Shown here in pieces: positions 1-9,068 of a DNA stretch of 25,191 nucleotides (position 1 is the first letter of the stretch; each line of letters starts with the position of its first letter). Made by a program: the position numbers and the translations under genes. The notes under the pieces were generated by a model. That model ran no database searches, had not been told where the DNA came from, and saw nothing but the letters and a program-made list of their open reading frames with translations. This DNA is from an uncultured Paracoccaceae bacterium (GTDB taxonomy: Bacteria; Pseudomonadota; Alphaproteobacteria; Rhodobacterales; Rhodobacteraceae): NCBI GenBank assembly GCA_937900975.1, contig CALCPC010000577.1:1-25191 (forward strand), in the 5' to 3' direction.

Positions 1-190
1 GCATAGTCCTGCCGAAGGCGTGGCAGCATAGTCCTGCCGAAGGCGTGGCAGCATAGTCCTGCCGAAGGCGTGGCAGCATACTCACGCCGCAGGCGTGGCA
101 GCATAGTCGTGCCGAAGGCGTGGCAGCATAGTCGTGCCGAAGGCGTGGCAGCATACTCACACCGAAGGCGTGGCGGCATCCTCACGCCGG
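1..190. repeat. 25-bp tandem repeat array (left window edge)
   Basis: Seven contiguous 25-bp units run from position 1 to 175, followed by a degenerate partial unit. The array probably continues beyond the left edge. Units 1-3 are identical and units 4-8 vary at a few positions. Every unit carries a small inverted core of the form gccgaaggcgtggc or acgccgcaggcgtg. There are no unique spacers, so this is a satellite-like array, not CRISPR. Similar arrays with different sequence lie at 4243-4468, 5208-5384 and 17698-17830. Confidence 0.9.
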
Positions 191-647
191 CGGCAGCGTG
201 ATATGGCCGTGCCGCAGCCCGGGTCGCAAAGCCGCAGCGCCGCGACGCGGGGCGCCTCATAAGCAGGGCTCAAAGAGGCGGGCAGGGCGGACGGGTTTGA
301 GCGTGGGAAAGGGGGCCCTGCTCTTTCGATCCGGGCCCTGCCGGCGCGCCGCAACCAGGCGGACCCACCCAGGCGGACCCACAAAGGGGCGCCATCCGGG
401 GGAGACGGGGCGGCAAACCGCGGGGCGGCGGCGGCGGGGCGCGCCAGAGTTCCCAACCCAGAAGCGGTCCGCGAATGCGCGGCGATGCGACAAAAGCGTG
501 AAGTTTGTGTACTTCAGGCGTCAAACTCAGCGTTTTTGGGCAGAATCGCATGGACAGGCCCCCCTGGCCCCATTAACTTTTTACTCATAATCGGTGAGAT
601 GTGGTTTTTCAGACCGTCTCTTCAGCGTAGCAATCAGGGGTACTGTA
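191..647. other. Non-coding stretch upstream of the VPLPA-CTERM gene
   Basis: No convincing gene is seen. The open frames here are short, overlap on both strands and have low-complexity Arg/Pro/Gly compositions. A perfect 14-bp tandem duplication (core aggcggaccca) lies at 355-382. From about 480 to 647 the sequence becomes less G+C rich, with a T-rich stretch around 575-600. A promoter for the gene at 648 is likely here, but I cannot name -35 and -10 boxes with confidence. Confidence 0.5.
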
Positions 648-1238
648 ATGATCAAGACCTATCTTCTCGGCTTGGCCATCGCCATGCTGCCGCTTTCCGC
701 GGTCGCTATGCCGGTCACTGTCGTCAACCCGAATTCCACACTCGCCGACGGCGGGAGCTATGACATCCTCTCTGCGCCGGAGTTCGATTGGTCCGCGACC
801 GTCGGTGTCGAAAGTCAGGTCACCGATGGCGATATGGTGTCCTTTGAGTTCACCGGAACCACCGCGGTTGAAGTGACGGTCGACACCATCGCGACCACGA
901 CCGAACAGCCGGCCGGCTCGATCACCGGGTTCGACCTGTTCTGGTCGACACAGCAGGATGGCGCGGGCTTTGTCTTCGCCGATCCGCCAACGCAGGAAGT
1001 GATTGTTCCGGGCGGCGGTTCGCAGATCACAGGCACCAGCTTTGTCGTGAACCCGACCCAGTTGGCAACCGGCGCCTGGCTGAATGTCGTCTGGACCGGC
1101 GTGACCGGGCTGCAGGAAATCAACATCCAGGTCTCGGCTGTCGCCGTGCCGCTGCCCGCGCCCGCGCTGTTGCTGCTTGGTGCGATCGCAGGGCTTGGCG
1201 GGATCGGCGCCATGCGTCGGCGCAAAGCGCTGGCTTGA
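648..1238 (+). CDS. Small secreted protein with VPLPA-CTERM sorting signal
   Basis: Encodes 196 residues. An N-terminal signal peptide (about residues 1-20, hydrophobic, ending AVA) precedes a Thr/Val/Gly-rich, probably beta-rich domain with no recognised family. The last 30 residues start with VPLPAPALLLLG, continue as a hydrophobic helix and end in the basic cluster MRRRKALA. That layout is the VPLPA-CTERM variant of the PEP-CTERM signals, which family knowledge links to exosortase processing and exopolysaccharide. The ATG at 648 is preferred over the in-frame ATG at 594 because it sits just after a purine-rich caggggt and begins the signal peptide directly. A strong terminator follows, so the gene is probably monocistronic. 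No exosortase is in the window, although polysaccharide export genes are 1.6-4 kb away. The core function is unknown. Confidence 0.85.
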   Translation: MIKTYLLGLAIAMLPLSAVAMPVTVVNPNSTLADGGSYDILSAPEFDWSATVGVESQVTDGDMVSFEFTGTTAVEVTVDTIATTTEQPAGSITGFDLFWSTQQDGAGFVFADPPTQEVIVPGGGSQITGTSFVVNPTQLATGAWLNVVWTGVTGLQEINIQVSAVAVPLPAPALLLLGAIAGLGGIGAMRRRKALA

Positions 1239-1639
1239 AGACGGACTTGAAGACGGGATAGTGCCACCGGCCCAATGCCCCGCAGCGGGCAGGGTTGGTC
1301 AAAACCGATATCGGCTAAAAAGGCGCCCCGCCCGGGCGCCTTTTCTTTTGCGCGTGCCTTGCCGCCGTCGCCGCCCCCCGGTGGCGCACTGCGCAGAGAC
1401 TATGCGGAACGCCGCCGATGTTCGGACCGATCCAACTGGGATCGGAACAGGCGTCTTGGAACCGCCCCGTGCTGAGCGTGGCGCCGCCTTTTCGCAGGCA
1501 TTTGGTCGGACATGGCCGGGGCGCGTCGCCGCGGCCTTCGGCGCCCTCTCCCCTTGCGCGAACGCAAGGCGGCGCGGTCTGCTGCAAAGGCGCCCCGCGC
1601 AACCGCCGATCCCCCGGCCCAAACCGCGCAGATCTGCGC
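1239..1639. other. Intergenic stretch between the VPLPA-CTERM gene and the IS
   Basis: Apart from the terminator at 1318-1350 this stretch shows no credible gene. All open frames are Arg/Ala/Pro-rich shadows without a ribosome site. A short hairpin, ccgatcc-aactg-ggatcgg, lies near 1427-1446. Nothing here looks interrupted by the adjacent IS. Confidence 0.5.
1318..1350 (+). terminator. Rho-independent terminator after the VPLPA-CTERM gene
   Basis: A perfect 11-bp stem (aaaaggcgccc at 1318-1328 pairing with gggcgcctttt at 1334-1344) with a 5-nt loop is followed by a T-rich tail (ttttctttt). It lies 80 bases after the stop codon of the rightward gene. Confidence 0.9.
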
Positions 1640-1654
1640 TAGACCGTGATGAGA

Positions 1655-2595
1655 TCAGCTTGAAGCGTATCCTGAGTTGACGAGGTAGTTTGCGCATTCC
1701 TGCGGTGAGAAGCGGTCGAGGAGTGAGCCGATCCTGCGCCATGTGGCTTCCATTGTCCGTTCGGCGGCGTCCCTGAGCAGGTGTTTGAGCTTTGAAAAGA
1801 CCTGTTCGATCGGGTTCAAGTCGGGACTGTACGGCGGCAGGAACAGCAAATGCGCTTTCGCGTCGCGGATCGCCTGCCGCACGGCTTGCCCTTTGTGGCT
1901 TCCGAGATTGTCCATCACCACCACATCGCCCGGGCGCAGGGTTGGGATGAGAACGTGCTCGACATAGGCCCGGAAGGCTTCGCCGTTGACCGGGCCGTCC
2001 AGGACGAACGGCGCATCGATCCGGTCATGGCGCAGTGCTGCGATGAACGTCATGGTGCGCCAGTGTCCATGTGGTGCGCGGCCGATCAGGCGCTGACCCT
2101 TGGGCGCCCATCCCCGGCGTGGGGTCATGTTGGTCTTGGCCCATGTCTCGTCGATGAACACAAGGCGGCGCGGGTCGATCCGACCTTGATGGCGCTTCCA
2201 GCGGGCGCGGCGGCGGCTTACATCGGGGCGGTTCTGTTCCTCGGCGAGTTGGGTCTTTTTTTGAACGAATAGCCGGTTCGATGCACGAAAGCCCAGACCG
2301 TGCGGTAGTCGACCTTGAGCCCGCGTTCAGCCAGTTCCACCACCAGTCCGCGCAACGTGAACGGGTCCTTGATCCGCTCCAGCAGCCAAGCTTCCTGAGC
2401 GCTTGCAATCTTGCGCGGCGGATGGCCGCCCGTCCCGGCTGGAGCGCAACTCCCTGTCTCGCGCAAGCGCTGGGACCACTTCACGACGCTGGACGGGGCC
2501 ACATCCAGCGCAGCCGCGACCTCGCGCACCCTCTCACCCGCAGCCAGACGCGCCATCGCCCTTTCCCTCAAGTCCATCGAAAGTGCCCTACCCAC
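1655..2595 (-). CDS. IS630-family transposase (two frames joined by -1 frameshift)
   Basis: The first frame runs from GTG at 2595 and would end at 2218 alone. It carries an N-terminal helix-turn-helix region ([15 protein letters not shown], then [17 protein letters not shown]) and a winged-helix-like part. GTG 2595 is chosen because it follows a ggagg site. The second frame, closed at 1655, carries the DDE catalytic domain: FIDETW (first Asp), [10 protein letters not shown] (second Asp) and the [18 protein letters not shown] block (Glu). A -1 slip on the A7 run at 2256-2262 joins the frames into about 313 residues and removes the stop, with the linking residues [14 protein letters not shown]630 members commonly use such frameshifting. 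A random frameshift mutation is possible, but the A7 position makes programmed slippage more likely. Confidence 0.88.
2254..2263 (-). promoter_or_regulatory. Probable programmed -1 frameshift site (A7 run)
   Basis: On the minus strand the sequence reads TTC AAA AAA AGA in the first transposase frame. Slipping back one base after the second Lys codon puts the ribosome in the frame of the DDE domain (next codons AAG ACC CAA). No downstream stimulatory structure was checked. Confidence 0.65.
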
Positions 2596-2687
2596 TGCTC
2601 ACCCTCCATTTTGTGTTTGATGATAGTGAATCAGCAAAATCAGCCCCTGTGAATCCCCTTTCGATTCAGCCTGACTTCATCGCGCTC

Positions 2688-2793
2688 TAAAGCGTTTCGT
2701 GAAAGACTCGGATCGCATAGCGCTGCCTGAAATCAAGGATTTCAACGCGGTATGGGATGCTTGATGGCTCAGGGGCTTCACGAAACGCTCTAA
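2688..2793. mobile_element. MITE-like element with TA-flanked inverted ends
   Basis: About 102 bases lie between TA at 2688-2689 and TA at 2791-2792. The ends are inverted repeats: aagcgtttcgtgaaag on the left and, read inward from the right, gagcgtttcgtgaag. An internal 7-bp inverted repeat (tgaaatc-aag-gatttca, 2728-2744) could make it fold as one hairpin. It has no coding capacity. TA flanks and an inward TAGAGCG start on the right, shared with the neighbouring IS right end, suggest mobilisation by an IS630-type transposase. Confidence 0.7.
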
Positions 2794-2811
2794 GCTTCGC
2801 CTGGCGGGGGG

Positions 2812-4491
2812 TCAGGGCCGGCGCAGCGTGAAGGTCCGCTCCAGGCCCAAAAACAGCGTGTTGGACTGCCGGTCGCGCAGGTCGTCGCGCTGGTCCAGCC
2901 GATACTCATAGCCAAGAACGCCGCGCCAATCGGCGGTCAGATCGCGGCTGAGCTGCGCGCCGAGCCGCAGATCCCGCCGCGCCGTGCCATCGCCTGAAAT
3001 CACCGTCACATCGATAAAGGAGGCCGTCAGATCGACCGCCGTCACGGGCGTCAGCGCGTGGCGCAGGCTGAGCCTGGCGCGGCTGGTCAAAAGCTCGTCG
3101 CGCTCCGCTGTCGTCGTGACCCGCTGGGTGAGGTCGAGTTGCAGCCGGCTTGTGCGAAACTCCTGGGCATAAGACAGCGCGGCCAGCGGGCGCGGGTCGG
3201 TCCCGTCGCGGGTGCTGATGCCGGCACTGACGTCGAGCGCGCCGGTCTTCAGCGTGAAATTGCGCCCCAGCTCTGCGCTCAGCCTCTGGCCCGTCGCCTC
3301 CACCCGGCTGGAAGCGGTCAGCCGGGTCACCCCCCGCGGGTCGGTGCGGGTCAGCGTCGCCGTGGCCGACACACCCGTCGCCGTGTCGGTGACGCCGGTC
3401 TCCCGGGTTTCGATCCGGGTGTAAGAAGCGCTGCCCGAAAAGCTTAAGGTCTTGGTCAGCGCCTGGTCGAGCCCCAGCCCGATATCGCTGCTGTCGCGGC
3501 GCGTCTCGGCCGTGTTCTCGGCCTCATAGCGGCGGGCGCGGGCAAAGAGGCGGACGGTGCTGTCGGCGCGCGGGCGCAGAAACAGCGTGGCGTCGATGCC
3601 GGTCTCCTCGATGTCGAAAAGATCGGGATCGTCGGTGCCGTCATAGATCCGCCGCCGGTAATCGGCGCCGAAGGCCGCGCCGATGCCCGCCGTGCGCCCA
3701 ACCTCAAGCCCGGCAGCGAGGTTGAGCGCCTGACGCTCCCCCGCTGCGGTCACGCTGTCCTGGATGTCGAGATCTGAGGTGCTGGCGCCGGGATCGACAT
3801 CCGACACCGTGTAGCGGGCCGAGAAATCGAGCGCTGTGTCGCGGCTTTCGCGCCCGAAGCTGAGCGCGCCGAAATAGCGCTCCAACTCTGCCCCATCACC
3901 ATCCGCGCCGCCGAACGCGCCGGCATCGAGCGCCGCACCCGCCTCCAGCGCGAAGGCGGTGCTGCGGGTCGTGCTGGCGATGCGCCCGGTTATGTCCGTG
4001 CGCAGAATCGCCGAGGGATCGCCGGGGTCGGTGACGAAATCGCGGTTGTCCTCCAGCCGGAAGGTCTCGGACAGATCCAGAGTCGCCTGCAACCCGCCTT
4101 CCTGCGCGGGAACGGCGCTCGCCAGAAGCAGCGCGACGGCGGTAAGCGGCAGCGCGCGCGCGGGGCGTCGCCCCGCCCGGCGCTTGCGGGCGCTGCGGTT
4201 TTCAGGCCGGGCCGTTTGCCCATGTTGAAACGCGGTTGGCGGCCCGTCCCCGGGTGTCTTGTCCCGCCCGCCCTCGGGTGTCTTGCACCACCCGTCCCCG
4301 GGTGTTTTACATTGCTCGTCCCCGAGCATCTGCGCCTGCTCGTCCCCGAGCACGCGCCCCTGCCCATCCTCGGGCGTCGTTAACGGCCCGTACCCGGGCT
4401 TCAACAACTGCCCGTGCCCGGGCTTTAACAACTGCCCGTGCCCGGGCTTTAACAACTGCCCGTTCGTGAGCAAGCCCCCCCGGCGCGCCAC
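2812..4491 (-). CDS. Outer-membrane beta-barrel protein, polysaccharide-export associated (start uncertain)
   Basis: The body after residue 130 (numbering from GTG 4491) alternates short amphipathic strands rich in Thr, Arg, Asp and Leu, such as LDFSARYTVSD and GVLGYEYRLDQRDDL. It ends at LERTFTLRRP, as expected for a large barrel of the putative beta-barrel porin 2 type often found next to polysaccharide export proteins. A signal peptide is visible at about 101-130 (KRRAGRRPARALPLTAVALL, then ASAVPAQ). The roughly 100 residues before it are encoded by 24-bp DNA repeats and are unlikely in a mature exported protein. No ATG or GTG lies in frame just before the signal peptide. An ATG at about 4223 (MGKRPGLK) lies one frame off. 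Candidate starts are GTG 4491 and ATG at about 4329. The gene begins 5 bases after the export protein's stop, so the two probably form an operon. Confidence 0.72.
   Translation of the reverse strand: MARRGGLLTNGQLLKPGHGQLLKPGHGQLLKPGYGPLTTPEDGQGRVLGDEQAQMLGDEQCKTPGDGWCKTPEGGRDKTPGDGPPTAFQHGQTARPENRSARKRRAGRRPARALPLTAVALLLASAVPAQEGGLQATLDLSETFRLEDNRDFVTDPGDPSAILRTDITGRIASTTRSTAFALEAGAALDAGAFGGADGDGAELERYFGALSFGRESRDTALDFSARYTVSDVDPGASTSDLDIQDSVTAAGERQALNLAAGLEVGRTAGIGAAFGADYRRRIYDGTDDPDLFDIEETGIDATLFLRPRADSTVRLFARARRYEAENTAETRRDSSDIGLGLDQALTKTLSFSGSASYTRIETRETGVTDTATGVSATATLTRTDPRGVTRLTASSRVEATGQRLSAELGRNFTLKTGALDVSAGISTRDGTDPRPLAALSYAQEFRTSRLQLDLTQRVTTTAERDELLTSRARLSLRHALTPVTAVDLTASFIDVTVISGDGTARRDLRLGAQLSRDLTADWRGVLGYEYRLDQRDDLRDRQSNTLFLGLERTFTLRRP
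4243..4468. repeat. 24-bp tandem repeat array at the 5' end of the barrel gene
   Basis: About nine contiguous units of exactly 24 bp start at 4243, 4267, 4291, 4315, 4339, 4363, 4387, 4411 and 4435, with a degenerate tenth. Each unit carries a compact palindromic core such as cccgtacccggg, cccgtgcccggg or ctcgtccccgag. The cores drift along the array while the arms remain complementary. The last two complete units are identical. Because 24 is a multiple of three, the array stays open in the barrel gene's frame and would encode an 8-residue repeat (GQLLKPGH). Confidence 0.88.
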
Positions 4492-4496
4492 CGCGC

Positions 4497-5108
4497 CTAC
4501 TCGAACAGGCCGCGTTCCGGCACCAGGATCACGTCGCCGTCGTAAAGGGTGGGGTTGCCGGTGATCGGGACGCCGCGCGACAGCGCGCGGTAGTTGATCG
4601 GATAGACATATTCCTGCCCCGTCGCGGGGTCCCGGCGGCGCAGCTGAATGCGTTTGTCGGCGGCGAAATTGGTGAAACCGCCCGCCTCCGACAAGGCCTG
4701 TAGGAAGGTCGTCCCAGGGGGCAGATCCTTCCGCCCCGGGGCCCCGATCTCACCCAGGATATAGATGCCGATGGTCGGCGCAGCAGGCTCCGGCCCCGGC
4801 GGCAGCGGCGGGTCAAGCGCTGTGACCGCGACCGACACCGTGGGCTGTGCCGCGAAATTCGGCGCAATCGCCCCGGCGATGGCGCGCGACACCTCCGTCA
4901 CCGTCAGCCCCGCCGCCCGCACGGTGCCGGCCAGCGGCATCGACACCCGCCCATCGGGCAACACCAGCGCCTCGCGGTTCAGCGAGGCATCCTCGATCAC
5001 CTCGATGCGCAATGTGTCGCCGGGCTGGATCCGATAGCCATCCTGCGCCAGCGCCAAGGGGGCTGCAAAAAGCAAACCCAAAAGCGAACCCAAAAGCAAA
5101 CGTAGCAT
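4497..5108 (-). CDS. Polysaccharide export protein, short Wza/GumB type
   Basis: Encodes 203 residues. A signal peptide (about 1-21, LLLGSLLGLLFAAPLALAQ) leads into the poly-export domain (about 22-98) with the typical DGYRIQPGDTLRIEVIED start and the LVLPDGRVSMPLAG block. After a Pro-rich linker comes an SLBB-like domain (about 113-198, IYILGEIGAPGR, then LYDGDVILVPERG). There is no lipobox cysteine and no long C-terminal helix to span the outer membrane as in E. coli Wza, so it may rely on the barrel protein encoded next. ATG 5108 is chosen because it begins the signal peptide and follows aaggggt. An upstream open frame to 5447 is only translated repeat DNA. Function by family: periplasmic or outer-membrane channel for exopolysaccharide or capsule. 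No Wzc or glycosyltransferase is in view. Confidence 0.88.
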   Translation of the reverse strand: MLRLLLGSLLGLLFAAPLALAQDGYRIQPGDTLRIEVIEDASLNREALVLPDGRVSMPLAGTVRAAGLTVTEVSRAIAGAIAPNFAAQPTVSVAVTALDPPLPPGPEPAAPTIGIYILGEIGAPGRKDLPPGTTFLQALSEAGGFTNFAADKRIQLRRRDPATGQEYVYPINYRALSRGVPITGNPTLYDGDVILVPERGLFE

Positions 5109-5524
5109 ACGCGGGGACCCCTTGCTGCTTGGATCCTCTATGCGGGTTTGAACCCGCAAAGAAAACCCGACCCCCGCGCGGGATTCCAGGACGTAGCACG
5201 GTCGCAACACAGCCAGCACGCCAGAGGCGTGACACAGCCAGCACGCCAGAGGCGTGACACAGCCCGCACGCCAGAGGCGTGACACAGCCCGCACGCCAGA
5301 GGCGTGACACAGCCCGCACGCCTGGGGGCGTGACACAGACCGCGCGCCTGGGGGCGTGACACAGACCGCGCCGGAAGGGCGCGGGGCAGCGTCCACCGCA
5401 CTAGCGCAAAACACAGGTTCGAAAAGTCTCGGCGCCAAAAACATCAAAATTATTGCAATTGCGCGACAACCCTCGGATGATCGATCCGCACTACCAAAAA
5501 CAAAAAAATAGAAAGGGAGACGTC
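5109..5524. other. Divergent intergenic region, export gene and transporter
   Basis: This 416-base gap separates the leftward export gene from the rightward BCCT gene, so promoters for both should lie here. Most of it is the repeat array at 5208-5384. The right end (about 5440-5515) is A+T rich for this genome (aaaattattgcaattgcg, then aaaaacaaaaaaatag) and is the likeliest place for the transporter promoter, but no clear boxes can be assigned. Confidence 0.5.
5208..5384. repeat. 25-26 bp tandem repeat array between divergent genes
   Basis: Units begin at 5208, 5233, 5258, 5283, 5308, 5334 and 5360. The first four are 25 bp and nearly identical; the fifth and sixth are 26 bp with a changed centre. 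Each holds an inverted core, acgccagaggcgt in units 1-4 and cgcctgggggcg in units 5-6. The core cgccagaggcg closely matches the reverse complement of the core in the intragenic repeats at 18880-18954 and 20317-20364. The array lies 5' of both the export gene and the BCCT gene. Confidence 0.9.
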
Positions 5525-7120
<1,596 letters not shown>

Positions 7121-7246
7121 CGCGTTTTTCGCAAACGTGGTGACACACCGCATCCCCTATCGCGCCGGCCTCTTCGATGTCGGTCTGCGATCGGGGATGT
7201 CGGGCTTTTTAACGGCCGCGACGGGCGCGTTCCGGGCATCGCCGGG

Positions 7247-8158
7247 TCAGCGATACCCCAGACAATTGGCAAGCTGGCGCAGATACGCCTTCCGGCCCTC
7301 GTCAAAGCGTTGGCCGTCCTCGGTCTCGAAATAGGCGTCCATATTGCCCAGCCGGGGTTTGCCGGGGCGGAAGGCGGGGCTGGCGCAAAATTTCGGATCG
7401 TTGCCGAAGGGCGCGGTCGGCGGCCCGATCGTGGCGTAAGAGCTGTCCTCGGGGCGCAGCATCGCCTGGATCGCTTCGTCATCGGTGCGGATGTCGAGCC
7501 ATTCGGCCACCTGGCGCATGACGTTTTCGGCGTCCGAGAGCACATCCTCGCCCCGGATCCGGATGTATTGGCCGGGCGCCAGCGCCTGGCAGAAATCCAA
7601 GAGATTGCGCTGCGTCACCGGCCAGGCCATCATCGAGGCCCCCCGGCGCATCTGCTTTTGCTCCTCGGAGAGGCGCGGCTGGTAGTCGATGTATTCGTCC
7701 ATCGATTTTTTCAGGTTCACTGGATGGCGCGTGACATGGATGTAAAGCGCATCGGGCCAAGAGCGGCGCACACGCTCCAGTGCCACGGGCAAAAACGCCA
7801 ACGTCGGGGTCTTTTCCAGACAATAGGGTGCGCCGGTGACCTCGGTGGCCAGATCGAAAAGGTAATCCATCACCCGTTTCGATTTCCAGCCCTGCCGCTC
7901 TTCCAGCCAATTGGCGGCCATCATCACCTCTTCGGCGCCCTGGCCGCCGTATTTGAGCTCCCCCAGCGCGCGGAGATAGCCGGGGGGGCCAAGGTATTTG
8001 TCGCGCCGCCGCTCCCATTCCAGGACTTGGCCCACGGTTTCGCGGACCATGAAATGCAGTTCGGGAAAGCCATAGATCTGGGGGTGCTGGCCGATCATGG
8101 TCGAGACCAGCGAGGAAAACGACCGCGGCGGGCAGAGCACCATCAAAAGCCGGCCCAT
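7247..8158 (-). CDS. PAPS-dependent sulfotransferase family protein (1)
   Basis: Encodes 303 residues. The start carries the 5'-phosphosulfate binding loop in the form CPPRSFSSLVSTMIGQHP (residues 9-26), where Arg12 and the small residues match the PRSGST-type loop. Further features are YCLEKTPTLAFL (112-123), typical of Sulfotransfer_3-like enzymes, and the 3'-phosphate strand YIHVTRHPVNLKKSMDEY (139-156). Expected activity is sulfuryl transfer from PAPS to a hydroxyl or amine of a small molecule, lipid or glycan, in the cytoplasm; the acceptor is unknown. ATG 8158 overlaps the upstream gene's stop as TGATG, which argues for coupling. It is the last gene of the leftward locus. A longer in-frame extension to 8413 is low-complexity shadow. 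Confidence 0.88.
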   Translation of the reverse strand: MGRLLMVLCPPRSFSSLVSTMIGQHPQIYGFPELHFMVRETVGQVLEWERRRDKYLGPPGYLRALGELKYGGQGAEEVMMAANWLEERQGWKSKRVMDYLFDLATEVTGAPYCLEKTPTLAFLPVALERVRRSWPDALYIHVTRHPVNLKKSMDEYIDYQPRLSEEQKQMRRGASMMAWPVTQRNLLDFCQALAPGQYIRIRGEDVLSDAENVMRQVAEWLDIRTDDEAIQAMLRPEDSSYATIGPPTAPFGNDPKFCASPAFRPGKPRLGNMDAYFETEDGQRFDEGRKAYLRQLANCLGYR

Positions 8159-9060
8159 CAGATCTTGCCCTTCAGGCTGGCAGCATCGGGGGCGGATGTG
8201 GCGACGCCATCGTCGACTTTGGGCGGGGTCTTGTCGAAGGCGGCCAGGCGCTGGTCGAGCCGTTTGATGAGGTTGGTCAGCCCTTCGCCGACCGAATCCA
8301 CCAACGCCTTCCGGGTCATCAGATCGCCTTTCAGGATCAAAAGCTCCTCCCGGTCGGAGCTGTCGATCATGCCAAGGCTTTCCTGGTGCAACTGGTCGCG
8401 CAAGCTGCGCCAAACCGCGGCCGCGCCCCGGTTGGCGCCTTCCTCGGGTTTCGGCAGCAGATGCGGTTTGGACAACAGGTCCTCGCGCAGCTTTCGCGCG
8501 ACCTTGGCGCCGCCATCGGTGCGTGAGCCTTCGCGGGCGTTGACGTAATCGACATAATCGCCGGAGAAGGGATCGCGGTGATAGAACTCATCGCGGTCCG
8601 CGGGCAGGGCGGCGGCGGGCACCATGTCGTCGATCAGCGCGTCGCGGTCGGCGGCAAAGGCCGTCAGCGTCGCGTTCTCCAGCGCCTGAAGGCTGGCGCC
8701 GATATCCTCGGCGCCATCGCTGGGCGCCTCCGGGGCGCCGGCCCCCCCCGCTGGGTCCCGGTCTTTGCGGCTTGGCGCATAGATGGCCTGCCGGCCCGTC
8801 TCGCGCCGCGCCGGCGCCCGGTCGGGCGCGGGGTCGGGGGCCCGGCCAGGGGCATGGTCCGGGGCATGGTCGGGCGCGGGGCTGGATGTGGCACCCGAAT
8901 TGGCAGCGGAATTGGCACCGGATTTAGGATTGGACCCGGGGTCCGGGGCGGACCCTGGCGCCCCATCCGGCCTTACACCCGCTTGCTGCGCGTCCTCTGG
9001 TGCCGTCCCGGCATCATCAGAGGACGCTTTTGCCGCCTTGTCGTCGTGGTCCTCGGTCAA
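8158..9060 (-). CDS. Unrecognised protein with Ala/Pro/Asp-rich N-terminus
   Basis: I do not recognise this protein. It has 300 residues from the likely TTG start at 9060. Residues 1-115 are low-complexity Ala, Pro, Asp, Gly and Ser, with a small repeat (APDHAPDHAPGRAPDPAP at 62-79). Residues 118-300 look folded: a helix (LQALENATLTAFAADRD), then DEFYHRDPFSGDYVDYVNAR, VARKLREDLLSKPHLLPKP, and long amphipathic helices ending IKRLDQRLAAFDKTPPK that could form a coiled coil. There is no signal peptide or membrane segment. It starts 8 bases after the dioxygenase stop and its own stop overlaps the sulfotransferase start, so it is translated as part of the operon. A scaffold or partner role is only a guess. 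No clear ribosome site supports TTG, and CTG 9072 is an alternative. Confidence 0.7.
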   Translation of the reverse strand: MTEDHDDKAAKASSDDAGTAPEDAQQAGVRPDGAPGSAPDPGSNPKSGANSAANSGATSSPAPDHAPDHAPGRAPDPAPDRAPARRETGRQAIYAPSRKDRDPAGGAGAPEAPSDGAEDIGASLQALENATLTAFAADRDALIDDMVPAAALPADRDEFYHRDPFSGDYVDYVNAREGSRTDGGAKVARKLREDLLSKPHLLPKPEEGANRGAAAVWRSLRDQLHQESLGMIDSSDREELLILKGDLMTRKALVDSVGEGLTNLIKRLDQRLAAFDKTPPKVDDGVATSAPDAASLKGKI

Positions 9061-9068
9061 AACCGGTC

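Larger units (their letters stand above)
1640..2689 (-). mobile_element. IS630-family insertion sequence, apparently complete
   Basis: The element is about 1.05 kb. It is bounded by TA dinucleotides at 1640-1641 and 2688-2689, as expected for IS630/Tc1-type transposons that duplicate TA on insertion. The ends are imperfect inverted repeats: the left end reads TAGACCGTGATGAGATCAG inward and the right end reads TAGAGCGCGATGAAGTCAG inward. The interior holds a single transposase gene split into two frames. Both ends, the slip site and the DDE residues are present, so it could be active. It sits directly against the MITE-like element at 2688-2792. Confidence 0.85.

Noticed and set aside
1..5384. 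CRISPR arrays at 1-190, 4243-4468 and 5208-5384
   Set aside because: Units are contiguous 24-26 bp copies without unique spacers, and no cas genes are present.
5109..5447. N-terminal extension of the polysaccharide export frame
   Set aside because: It only translates the 25-bp array (Cys-His-Ala-Ser-Gly type repeats), and the ATG at 5108 begins a signal peptide with a ribosome site.
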